64,000 nt of DNA from the NCBI RefSeq assembly GCF_023072595.1, contig NZ_JALLGK010000001.1, positions 1-64,000 of the forward strand, read 5' to 3'. Numbering within the stretch: the first letter of the stretch is position 1; each line of letters opens with the position of its first letter. Below are positions 1-8,030 of this stretch, piece after piece. The position numbers and the translations under genes are program-made. Origin of the DNA: Streptomyces sp. XM4193 (GTDB lineage Bacteria > Actinomycetota > Actinomycetes > Streptomycetales > Streptomycetaceae). The notes under the pieces are model-generated. The model was not told the origin of the DNA, did not search any database, and worked only from the letters and a program-made list of their open reading frames with translations.

Positions 1-114
1 TGTTACTCACCCGTTCGCCACTAATCCACCACCGAAGCGGCTTCATCGTTCGACTTGCATGTGTTAAGCACGCCGCCAGCGTTCGTCCTGAGCCAGGATC
101 AAACTCTCCATGAA
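1..114 (-). rRNA. 16S ribosomal RNA, 5' end (partial)
   Basis: The reverse complement contains the universal 16S 5' region: the GAGAGTTTGATCCTGGCTC block, then GACGAACGCTGGCGGC and the GTGCTTAACACATGCAAGTC block, ending with GGCGAACGGGTGAGTAA. The gene runs off the left edge of the window, so only about 110 nt of the roughly 1,520-nt gene are present. The mature 5' end near 114 is estimated by analogy with other actinobacterial 16S genes and could be off by a few bases. The rest of an rRNA operon would lie to the left. Confidence 0.97.
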
Positions 115-647
115 TGCTTTCACCAGAAACACAAAGTGCTCCCGGTTGCACAGTCACAAGAGCGGAACCGGCACGAGCGGAAATACTCGACCGGTTCACA
201 GCGTCCTCGCTGTGTATCTCTCAAAAGAACCACGTCTCCCACATGATGCAGGGACGGGGTATCAACATATCTGGCGTTGACTTTTGGCACACTGTTGAGT
301 TCTCAAGGAACGGACGCTTCCTTTGTACTCACCCAATCTCTCGGGCTTTCCTCCGGGCTTCCCTTCGGTGTTTCCGACTCTATCAGACTCTTTTCCGTCC
401 CGTTTCCGGTCTGGATTCGAAATCCGATTCCCCTGTCGGCGGGGCGCCGTCTCCGGCGTGATCACCACGTTAGTAGATTTCCCCGCCGACTCAAAATCGA
501 GCCGACCGAAACCGAATTCGGACACACCAGAACAGGCATACCGAACAGAGCCTCGAAAGAGGAACTGCTGCAAGAGGTGACGCCACCGGAGAGGTGGCAG
601 AAGCGCCGCACACAAAACCGCGCAGGTCCGTGGCAACTCGGAGAACA
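115..647 (-). promoter_or_regulatory. rRNA operon leader and promoter region
   Basis: No protein gene is seen here. Read on the minus strand, the stretch leads into the 16S gene. A leader motif common upstream of actinobacterial rRNA genes (CCTTGAGAACTCAACAGTGT, around 290-311) is present, followed by GCCAAAA. A possible -10 hexamer TAGAGT lies at 377-382 inside the GATAGAGTCGGAAAC context typical of Streptomyces rRNA promoters. A small perfect hairpin (CACAGCG, four-base loop, CGCTGTG) sits at 197-214. Several tandem promoters are usual for Streptomyces rRNA operons; only the one at 377-382 can be pointed to here, and its -35 is not clear. Confidence 0.7.
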
Positions 648-1229
648 CTACGGATGGGGGTGGGGCGTGTCAACTTCGGCCAACTGACCATGTTTAGAAC
701 GGAGTTGGCCGCTCGGGACGCCTCGGTCGAGCTGTACGGAGACCCGGTCCAGCAGGCGGATCAGCATGTCCCCGAGCTGAGTGCGCTCCTTGACCGTGAA
801 GTCCTGGAGCAGCTCCTCCTCGAAGGCGGACGCCTCGCGCATGACCTCCAGCCACTTCTCCCGGCCCTCGTCAGTGAGCCCGACGATGACGCGCACCCGG
901 TTCTCGGTGTCGCGCTCCCTGGTGACCAGGCCGGCCGCGACCATGCGGTCGATGCGGTGGGTCATGGCGGCCGGGGTGAGACCGAGGTGGCGGGCGATGG
1001 TGCCGGGCCAGAGCTGGTAAGGGCTGCCGACCATGACGAGCTCCTTGAGGACCTCCCACTCGGCGCTGCTGAGTCCCAGCGCCGCGAGCTGTCTTCCGTA
1101 CGCGACGCTCATCCGCCGGTCGAGCCTGCTGAGTGCGTTCACGACTCGTTCGACCTGGGGGTCGAGGTCGCGGTGCTCGCGCTGGTAGATCGCGATCTGC
1201 TCGTCGAGTGACGACCTGGGGTCAGCCAT
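648..1229 (-). CDS. MarR family transcriptional regulator
   Basis: A 193-residue protein with the MarR-type winged helix at about residues 55-125. The recognition region reads LGLTPAAMTHRIDRMVAAG and the wing contains RDTENRVRV, followed by an LTDEG turn typical of the family. MarR proteins are dimeric cytoplasmic repressors, often released from DNA by small phenolic or drug-like ligands. The gene is divergent from an MFS exporter gene, and a perfect palindrome (1302-1316) lies between them, so autoregulation together with control of the exporter is the natural reading. The ligand is unknown. The C-terminal tail of about 20 residues is hydrophilic. No strong ribosome binding site precedes the ATG. 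Confidence 0.9.
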   Translation of the reverse strand: MADPRSSLDEQIAIYQREHRDLDPQVERVVNALSRLDRRMSVAYGRQLAALGLSSAEWEVLKELVMVGSPYQLWPGTIARHLGLTPAAMTHRIDRMVAAGLVTRERDTENRVRVIVGLTDEGREKWLEVMREASAFEEELLQDFTVKERTQLGDMLIRLLDRVSVQLDRGVPSGQLRSKHGQLAEVDTPHPHP

Positions 1230-1301
1230 GCGGCGAGTATCGCACGCGGGGCGTTAGCACTGAAGGCTTGCGGTATGTATCCTTTAGCTTCGAACTTTAG
1301 T

Positions 1302-1316
1302 AGTGAAGTCTTCACT
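1302..1316. promoter_or_regulatory. Candidate MarR operator (perfect palindrome)
   Basis: AGTGAAG, one T, then CTTCACT: a perfect 7-bp inverted repeat with a one-base centre in the divergent MarR/MFS intergenic space, about 70 bp from the MarR start and 120 bp from the MFS start. Size and symmetry fit MarR operators. Its assignment to this MarR is inferred from position. Confidence 0.6.
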
Positions 1317-1434
1317 CCTCAGTCTCATGCTCGTACCTCGCCCTGCCGCAGCGGCTCCACGCGTCAGGGCCGCCTCCGTGCGCGGTGCGTCGCGTCGACG
1401 GAGTTGTGGCGGCCGGGACTTGGGAAGGTGAGCG

Positions 1435-2871
1435 GTGAGGACCGAGACGGGCGGCATGCTGCGCCGCATCCAGCTGGGCAACGCCCTGAGCGCGTTCGGC
1501 AGCGGCTTCACGGTGCCGTACCTCTTCGTCTATGTGGCGAACGTGCGGGAGCTGGGGCCCGGCACCGCCGGCGCGGTGCTTGCCGCCTTCGCCGCCGCCG
1601 CGCTGTTGGTGCTGCCCTTCGTGGGGCGGGTGATCGACCGGCGCGGGCCCGTGCCCGTGGCCATGGTCGGCACCGGTGCGGCATCGTTCGGCGCGCTGGG
1701 TTTCGGTCTCGCGGCGAGCGCGCCGACGGTCTTGGCCTCGGCTGCGGTGATGGGCGGAGGCATCGCCGTGGTGCAGCCGGCACTGGCGACGATGATCGTC
1801 CGGTGCTCGACGGCGACCACGCGGTCGCGGGCGTTCGCGACGCAGTTCTTCCTCAACAACCTGGGGATGGGCCTCGGCGGGCTGCTCGGCGGACAACTGG
1901 TCGACGAGGCGCACGCGTCGAGCTTCACCCTGCTCTTCTGCGTCGAGGCGGCGATGTTCGTCGGGCTGGCCGTGGTGCTGGCGACGGTGCGGCTGCCGGC
2001 CCCGTCCCCGACGGCCGACACACCGGTGGCCCGCGCGGGCGCGCCCGCGCAGGTCGGCGCCGCCGTCGGCGGGCGGAACCGTCCGCGGAACGGGTGGGGC
2101 GCGCTGCTCAGGGACCGCCCGATGGTGCTGCTCTGCGTCCTCGGCTTCGTCCTCTTCTTCACCTGCTACGGGCAGTTCGAGTCCGGTCTCGCGGCATACG
2201 GGGTCGAGGTCACCGGGATCTCCACGTCGACGCTGGGCCTGGCGCTCTTCGCCAACACGGCGATGATCGTGCTCACGCAGTTCGTGGTGCTGCGGCTGGT
2301 CGAGGGGCGGCGCCGCAGCCGGGTCATCGCGCTGGTCGGCGCGGTGTGGACCGTCGCGTGGATCGCGGCGGGCGTCTCCGGCCTGGTGCCGCACGCCCAG
2401 GCAGTGGCGACCGGTCTGCTGATCGGGACGTACGCCCTGTTCGGGATCGGCGAGGCGATGCTGTCGCCGACGGTGGCGCCACTGGTCGCCGATCTGGCGC
2501 CGGCCGGCCGGGTCGGCCAGTACAACTCGGCCTTCGCCCTGGTCAAGCAGCTGGGGGTATCGGTCGGCCCGGCGGTGGGCGGACTGATGATCGCGGCCCA
2601 GGTGTACGCGGCGTACGTGCTGCTGCTGATCGCCTGCTCGGTTGCGGTGAGCGTGCTGGCGCTGGTGCTCGGTCGACGGCTGGCCCCGGAGCACGACTGC
2701 CCGGGCAGCCGGGTGGTCGCCCGCAACGTTCCCCAGGGCCGGCCCGGTGCGGCAGCGGAGGCCGTGGCCGGTACGCACATCGGCGCGCCCGCGGACGCGC
2801 AGGCGCCGACGGACTCACGTGCGCCCGCGGACACGGAGGTTCGCGGGCGGTTGGCGACGACGGCCGGGTAG
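1435..2871 (+). CDS. MFS transporter (drug-exporter type)
   Basis: A 478-residue integral membrane protein with about twelve hydrophobic helices in two halves, as expected for the major facilitator superfamily. The loop after helix 2 carries a motif-A-like segment, GRVIDRRGPVPV. The second half begins near residue 225 and includes PAGRVGQYNSAFALVKQLG, similar to helix 10-11 signatures of actinobacterial multidrug exporters. The GTG start at 1435 is preceded by GGAAGG at suitable spacing. The last 60 residues form a hydrophilic Ala/Asp/Pro-rich tail. Divergence from a MarR gene suggests efflux of a compound sensed by that regulator; the substrate is unknown. Confidence 0.88.
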   Translation: MRTETGGMLRRIQLGNALSAFGSGFTVPYLFVYVANVRELGPGTAGAVLAAFAAAALLVLPFVGRVIDRRGPVPVAMVGTGAASFGALGFGLAASAPTVLASAAVMGGGIAVVQPALATMIVRCSTATTRSRAFATQFFLNNLGMGLGGLLGGQLVDEAHASSFTLLFCVEAAMFVGLAVVLATVRLPAPSPTADTPVARAGAPAQVGAAVGGRNRPRNGWGALLRDRPMVLLCVLGFVLFFTCYGQFESGLAAYGVEVTGISTSTLGLALFANTAMIVLTQFVVLRLVEGRRRSRVIALVGAVWTVAWIAAGVSGLVPHAQAVATGLLIGTYALFGIGEAMLSPTVAPLVADLAPAGRVGQYNSAFALVKQLGVSVGPAVGGLMIAAQVYAAYVLLLIACSVAVSVLALVLGRRLAPEHDCPGSRVVARNVPQGRPGAAAEAVAGTHIGAPADAQAPTDSRAPADTEVRGRLATTAG

Positions 2872-2904
2872 CCGGAGCCCGATCGCCCACCGGCGGGGCC
2901 CGGG

Positions 2905-2990
2905 CCCGCGAGGTCAGTCCCCTGAGGTCACCCCTGGGATCGGTCCCGCGGGGCTCGGTCCCGCGGGAGTCGGTCCCGCGAGGTCAGTCC
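2905..2990. repeat. Short direct-repeat cluster between convergent genes
   Basis: CCCGCGAGGTCAGTCC occurs at about 2905-2920 and again at 2975-2990. Three copies of TCGGTCCCGCG lie between them, with partly self-complementary GCGGG/CCCGC pieces. The second long copy overlaps the end of the phosphatase gene. It may help terminate transcription from both sides; no function is proven. Confidence 0.6.
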
Positions 2991-4696
2991 GGCAGGGCGA
3001 ACTCGCACCAGACGGCCTTGCCGCCGCCCGGTGTGCGGCGGCTGCCCCAGGACGAGCCGATGGTCGCGATGATCGAGATGCCCCGGCCGGCCTCGTCGGC
3101 GGTGTCGGCGCGGCGGCGGCGCGGGAGGTGGTCGTCGCCGTCGGTGACCTCGACGATCAGCCGGCGGTCGGTTCGCCGCAGCCGCAGCCGCATCGGCGGG
3201 GTGCCGTGCTGGAGGGAGTTGGCGACCAGCTCGCTGGCGGCGAGCACGCCGAGGTCGTGCAGTTCGCGCGGGAAGCGCCAGGAGGCGAGGACTCCGGAGG
3301 CGAACGCCCGGGCGCGCGGGGCGGCCTCGGTGCCGCCGAGCAGGTCGAGCGCGGCGTTGCGGAAGAGGTCGGCGTCCGGTCCGGCGTGGTCGGGCTGGTG
3401 GATGACAAGGATCGCGAGGTCGTCGTCGTGCTCGGCGGTGATTCCGAGCGCGCGCTGGAGCCGGTCGCAGACGACCTCCGGTGTGCCGGTGGCGCCGGAG
3501 AAGGCGTGCTCCAGCCGCGCGACGCCCTCGTCGATGTCCGCGTCCCGGCGCTCCACCAGGCCGTCGGTGTAGAACACCGCGCCGGCGCCCTCCCCGAACG
3601 GGATCGAGCCGGAGGTGTGCAGCCAGCCGCCGGTGCCCAGCGGCGGACCGGTCGGCTCCTCGGCACGGTGCACGGTGCCGTCCGGTTCCCGCACCAGGAT
3701 GGGCAGATGACCGGCCGAGGCGTAGGTCAGACTGCCCTCGCTCGGGTCGTGCACGGCGTAGACGCAGGTGGCGATCTGGCTGGCGTCGATCTCTGCGGCC
3801 AGACCGTCGAGCAGCTGCAGGATCTCGTGCGGCGGGAGGTCGAGTCGCGCGTACGCGCGTACGGCGGTGCGGAGTTGGCCCATGACTGCGGCGGCGCGCA
3901 CGCCGCGGCCCATCACGTCGCCGATGACCAGCGCGGTGCGGCCGGCTCCGAGCGTGATGACGTCGTACCAGTCCCCGCCGACGGCGGCCTCGGTACCGCC
4001 CGGCTGATAGGTGGCGGCGACGCGCAGATCGTCGGGGTGCTCCAACTCCTGTGGCAGCAGGCTGCGTTGGAGCGTCACGGCGGCGGCCCGCTGGCGGGCC
4101 TCGCTGGCCCGCAGCCGTTCGGCGGACTCGACCTGGTCGGTGACGTCGGCGGCGAAGACCAGCACCCCTCGGTCGCTCGCCTCCAGCTCGATGGGCGTAC
4201 ACGTAAAGGTGAAGAAGCGCGGACGGTCGCCGTCGTCGATGCGGCGGGCCTTGACCGTACGGGGCTTGCCGCTGCGCTGGACCTGGTCCATCAGCGGGAC
4301 GAGGCCGAGCTCGACGAGCTCGGGGAGGGCGTCGGCCGCCGGCGCCCCGGGATCGCGGGGCCCGAAGGCATGGGCGTACGCCTCGTTGACGTAGGAGACG
4401 CGGTGGTCCCGCCCGCGGACGATGACGACGGGCGCCGGCACCTGGCCGAGCAGCTCGCCGACCGTGAGCTCGTCCACGCTGCGCGGCGACGCGGACGTAC
4501 TGCCGCCCTGGACGGCCCGGCCGCCCTCGCCGCGGGCCGCCGGGACCTCGCCGGCCGACGGCGTCGCGGTGGAGGGATCCTGAGGGGTCGCCGGGGCCGC
4601 GGAAAGGGCTTGCTCCGCCGACCGTCGCGCCGCCCGCACTGCTGCGGTGCGACGCTGGGAGCCGGGCAGGCGGGCGCTCCAGCGCGTGAAATTCAC
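2984..4696 (-). CDS. PAS-SpoIIE phosphatase with C-terminal anti-sigma-type ATPase domain
   Basis: A 570-residue cytoplasmic signalling protein. After a disordered N-terminus there is a PAS domain (about 75-190, with VNEAYAHAFG), a short coiled link, and a SpoIIE/PP2C phosphatase domain (about 215-430). The phosphatase metal motifs include GGDWYDV, GDVMGRGVRAA and DGLVERR. A HATPase_c domain of the RsbW/SpoIIAB type follows (about 445-570, N-box ELVANSLQHG and the GRGISI segment). Such proteins in Streptomyces dephosphorylate anti-sigma-factor antagonists, and the kinase-like domain may act on the same partner-switching pathway. The target sigma factor cannot be identified; no antagonist gene is adjacent. 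The ATG at 4696 is accepted because the PAS domain begins well inside. Confidence 0.9.
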   Translation of the reverse strand: MNFTRWSARLPGSQRRTAAVRAARRSAEQALSAAPATPQDPSTATPSAGEVPAARGEGGRAVQGGSTSASPRSVDELTVGELLGQVPAPVVIVRGRDHRVSYVNEAYAHAFGPRDPGAPAADALPELVELGLVPLMDQVQRSGKPRTVKARRIDDGDRPRFFTFTCTPIELEASDRGVLVFAADVTDQVESAERLRASEARQRAAAVTLQRSLLPQELEHPDDLRVAATYQPGGTEAAVGGDWYDVITLGAGRTALVIGDVMGRGVRAAAVMGQLRTAVRAYARLDLPPHEILQLLDGLAAEIDASQIATCVYAVHDPSEGSLTYASAGHLPILVREPDGTVHRAEEPTGPPLGTGGWLHTSGSIPFGEGAGAVFYTDGLVERRDADIDEGVARLEHAFSGATGTPEVVCDRLQRALGITAEHDDDLAILVIHQPDHAGPDADLFRNAALDLLGGTEAAPRARAFASGVLASWRFPRELHDLGVLAASELVANSLQHGTPPMRLRLRRTDRRLIVEVTDGDDHLPRRRRADTADEAGRGISIIATIGSSWGSRRTPGGGKAVWCEFALPD

Positions 4697-4877
4697 TGCG
4701 TTTCAGATCCGATTCTGCTGTGGGTGGTACCGGGACTGCTGGGGACGGTGTGCTGGTGGCGGTCAGCACACCTGGTGCCGGGGAGCGTGGTGGCGGGCAC
4801 CCGTCGAGTCATCACGCTTCGCGTCGACCGACGCACCCATGGTCACATGCCCGGCGCGGTCGACGATCTGACCTTCG

Positions 4878-6536
4878 TCAGCGTTCCTCGGTGCGAGGAC
4901 CTCCCCCGGCTGCGATCTCGAACTCCGCGCGGGGGTGCTCGAGCGAGCCGAGAGAGACGATCTCCCGTTTGAAGAATCCGGAGAGGACCCACTCGGAGAG
5001 AACCCGCATCTTGCGGTTCACCGTCGGCACGCGGCTGAGGTGGTAGACGCGGTGCATCAACCAGGCAGGGTAGCCCTTGAGCTTGCGACCGTACACGCGG
5101 GCCACGCCCTTGTGCAGGCCGAGCGAGGCCACCGAGCCGGCGTAGGCGTGCTCGTAGTCGACCAGCGGCTTGCCGCGGAGCGAGGCGACGAGGTTGTCAC
5201 CGAGCAGCCGGGCCTGGCGTACGGCGTGTTGGGCGTTGGGCGCGCACTCCTGGCCGGGCTCGTCGTTCGTCAGATCGGGTACGGCTGCCGCGTCGCCGGC
5301 TGCCCAGGCGTTGGGCGTTCCCTCGATCTGGAGGGTGGCGCGGCAGCGCAGCCGCCCACGCTCGTTGCGGGGCAGGTCGGTGGCGGCAAGCACCGGACTC
5401 GGCTTGACGCCCGCGGTCCACACGAGCGTGCGGCACGGGTGCCGCGAACCGTCGCTGAGCACCGCGACCCGGTCCTCGCAGCTTTCCAGCCGGGTCTCCA
5501 GACGCACGTCGATACGGCGACCGCGCAGCTCCCGCACGGCGTACTTGCCCATCTCCTCGCCGACCTCGGGCAGGATGCGGTCGGTCGCCTCGACGAGGAT
5601 CCACTTCTGCTCCTCCGGGCGGAGGTTGTGGTAGTAGCTGCACGCGTGGCGCGCCATGTCCTCCAGCTCGCCGAGCGCCTCCACGCCCGCGTAGCCGCCG
5701 CCGACGAAGACGAAGGTCAGGGCGGCGTCGCGGATCTCCGGGTTGCGGGTGGAGGAGGCGATGTCGAGCTGTTCCAGCACGTGGTTGCGCAGACCGATCG
5801 CCTCCTCGACCGTCTTGAAACCGATGCCGTGGTCGGCCAGGCCGGGCACCGGGAGGGTGCGGGAGACCGAGCCGGGTGCGAGGACCAACTCGTCGTAGTC
5901 GAGGGTGAGGTTGGCGCCGTCGGCGTCGGTGCGGTCCGTGGCGGTGGCGGCGCTGCCGGCCGCGGTGCTGCCGGAGCTGTTCGTGCTGCCGGAGTTGTTC
6001 GTGCTGCCGGTGGGCGTGCCGCTGTCGTTGGGGCCGATGGAGGTCTGGTCGATGGAGGTCTGGTCGGCGGCGATCGTGCGGACGTGGGCACGGCGCGCGG
6101 CGTGATCGATGGAACGGGCCTCACCGACGACGATGCGGCATTCGGAGAGCACGCGGCGCAGCGGGACGACGACGTGGCGGGGCGAGATCGAGCCGGCGCC
6201 GGCCTCCGGAAGGAACGGCTGGTACGTCATGTACGGCTCGGGGCTGACGACGACGATCTCGACGCCGGTGTCGGCGAGGTCGGGCGTGCTGCGGCCGGCC
6301 GGGACGGGGGCTTCGGCCGCCTGCGCGGAGGTCGTACCGGCGGGAGCGCCGGGGTCCGCGTCCGCGCGAATGTCGTCCGCGTTCTGGTGGGCGCGGCCCC
6401 GCTTGAGTTCCGCCTTGAGCTTCTTCTGCAGCCGCAGCGCCGTGTACATACCGACGTAGCCACCGCCGACCACCAGGATGCGGGTCGGGCGCTTGGCTGC
6501 TGGCTGGGTCGTCTTCGACACCTGTCCGTCCGTCAC
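4878..6536 (-). CDS. ndh: Type II NADH dehydrogenase (NAD(P)/FAD-dependent oxidoreductase)
   Basis: A membrane-associated, non-proton-pumping NADH:quinone oxidoreductase. The FAD-binding fold starts with ILVVGGGYVGMYTALRLQ, and the second nucleotide-binding fold is FVFVGGGYAGVEALGEL. The motif YMTYQPFLPEAGAGSISPRH and the late segment TLVWTAGVKPSP are typical of actinobacterial NDH-2. The open frame extends upstream to 6740, but family members begin just before the first Rossmann strand, so the GTG at 6536 is preferred (about 552 residues). The protein is longer than the usual 450-470 residues because of two low-complexity inserts, one after the first helix (about 40 residues with an Asp/Ala run) and one Ser/Thr/Gly/Asn-rich (around 6080-5920). 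Confidence 0.88.
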   Translation of the reverse strand: MTDGQVSKTTQPAAKRPTRILVVGGGYVGMYTALRLQKKLKAELKRGRAHQNADDIRADADPGAPAGTTSAQAAEAPVPAGRSTPDLADTGVEIVVVSPEPYMTYQPFLPEAGAGSISPRHVVVPLRRVLSECRIVVGEARSIDHAARRAHVRTIAADQTSIDQTSIGPNDSGTPTGSTNNSGSTNSSGSTAAGSAATATDRTDADGANLTLDYDELVLAPGSVSRTLPVPGLADHGIGFKTVEEAIGLRNHVLEQLDIASSTRNPEIRDAALTFVFVGGGYAGVEALGELEDMARHACSYYHNLRPEEQKWILVEATDRILPEVGEEMGKYAVRELRGRRIDVRLETRLESCEDRVAVLSDGSRHPCRTLVWTAGVKPSPVLAATDLPRNERGRLRCRATLQIEGTPNAWAAGDAAAVPDLTNDEPGQECAPNAQHAVRQARLLGDNLVASLRGKPLVDYEHAYAGSVASLGLHKGVARVYGRKLKGYPAWLMHRVYHLSRVPTVNRKMRVLSEWVLSGFFKREIVSLGSLEHPRAEFEIAAGGGPRTEER

Positions 6537-6871
6537 TCGTCCATGACGCACCGCCGGGCCGTTGTTTGTCCACAGGTCGCGCCGAATTGTGTGATCGCTG
6601 GAACCTGCAGCTCCGGTTGGCCCACCGAGGTGAACCGCGTCCCGAACATGCAGTTCAGCATGGGTTTCACCCGGTAACGCAACGGGCCAAACAGGGCGGA
6701 TCGGAGTAGCCGGAAGATCGCGGGTGAGTCGGTCATCCATCTCACCTCTTCACTGATGACCAGCACTCAACTATGTTCGAGTGGTGGTCGGGAAGGAAAC
6801 GGAAGCCCGTTTTCCGCCCGACCGGACAACGGGGCGTCTCCGGGGGGAGACATTGAACAACGGGGGCATTA

Positions 6872-7837
6872 ATGCGTATTGAGGGTCTTACCGACCTCGG
6901 ACAGACACATACCGACACAATTGGCGGTCTCCGTGGCGCAGTTGGCTACGGATCCGAGATGGTCGGCGTCGACCCGGGAAGCGGTGCGCCGCCCTGGGAC
7001 GACGCGGTGCGGGCCTCTCCGGGCTCCACGCCCGCCGCAGCGCCGCCGCAGGGTAAGCCTCGGCAGCCCGCTCTGCGAGTCGACGCCCAACGGAACCTGG
7101 AGCACGTGCTGCGGGCTGCCCGCGAGGTGTTCGGCGAGGTCGGCTACGGGGCGCCGATGGAGGATGTCGCCCGCCGGGCGCGAGTGGGAGTCGGCACGGT
7201 GTACCGCCGCTTCCCGAGCAAGGACGTGCTGGTCAGGCGCATAGCGCAGGAGGAGACCGCACGCCTCGCCGAGCAGGCGAGATCGGCGCTGGCGCACGAG
7301 GGCGGGGGCTGGCCCGCGCTGGCCGGATTCCTGCGGAGCTCGGTGGCGTCGGGCGCCGGCAGGCTGCTGCCGCCGCACGTCCTGGCGGCGGAGGAGACCG
7401 AGGCGGGCGGCGTGCCGGAAGGCGTGCCGGGGCCCTCCGGGGAGGTCACGTCCTCCGGAGCCGGAGAGACCGCTGCGGCGGACGTCTCGCAGAGCGGCGG
7501 CACCGCATCGGCATCGGCATCGGCATCGGCATCGGCATCCCGAGCGTCCGGCGCGGAGCTGCGTGTTCCCGGGCAGCGCACCGAAGAGGGCGCGACGGAG
7601 ACGACCGCGGTCTCCGGCGAGGCGGACTTCGATCCGTTCGCCCGCGAACTGCTCGCCGTGGTCGGCGAGTTGGTCGACCGGGCGAGAGCCGCCGGCGCGC
7701 TCCGGGAGGGAGTGTCGGTGAGCGACGTACTGCTGGTGATCGCCACCGCTGCGCCGTCCCTGCCCGACCTTCAGCAGCGCTCCGCGGCCTCCGACAGGCT
7801 GCTGGAGATTCTACTCGCGGGTCTGCGCACCGGCTGA
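6872..7837 (+). CDS. TetR family transcriptional regulator
   Basis: A 321-residue protein whose N-terminal HTH lies at about residues 75-125: LEHVLRAAREVFGEVGY, then MEDVARRARVGVGTVYRRF, a textbook TetR recognition helix. It is longer than usual (190-230) because of a 65-residue N-terminal extension and an internal Ser/Ala/Glu-rich stretch. That stretch is encoded partly by a GCATCG hexanucleotide repeat giving Ala-Ser pairs. The ATG at 6872 has GGGGG seven bases upstream. It is divergent from the NADH dehydrogenase gene, with 0.3 kb between the start codons, and could control it; the ligand is unknown. Confidence 0.87.
   Translation: MRIEGLTDLGQTHTDTIGGLRGAVGYGSEMVGVDPGSGAPPWDDAVRASPGSTPAAAPPQGKPRQPALRVDAQRNLEHVLRAAREVFGEVGYGAPMEDVARRARVGVGTVYRRFPSKDVLVRRIAQEETARLAEQARSALAHEGGGWPALAGFLRSSVASGAGRLLPPHVLAAEETEAGGVPEGVPGPSGEVTSSGAGETAAADVSQSGGTASASASASASASRASGAELRVPGQRTEEGATETTAVSGEADFDPFARELLAVVGELVDRARAAGALREGVSVSDVLLVIATAAPSLPDLQQRSAASDRLLEILLAGLRTG
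7505..7540 (+). repeat. Hexanucleotide microsatellite (GCATCG)
   Basis: Five perfect copies of GCATCG followed by GCATCC, in frame inside the TetR gene and encoding alternating Ala-Ser. Because the unit is six bases, copy-number change would lengthen or shorten the linker without frameshift. Confidence 0.95.
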
Positions 7838-8030
7838 GGTTCCCGTCGGCCGGCGGGGACGTGATCCGCCGGCCGACGGTTCGGTGGGCGCCGGCGGTCG
7901 GTGCGGCGGGTGCTCGGAGGGTGCGGCGAACCTTCGGAGCCTCGGTCGAGTGCTTACTCACGAAGCGGCCCACCCGGCACAGGCCAATGTGGCACTCTTT
8001 CCCGGTACTTGGCCGTGACAGGAACGCGGG

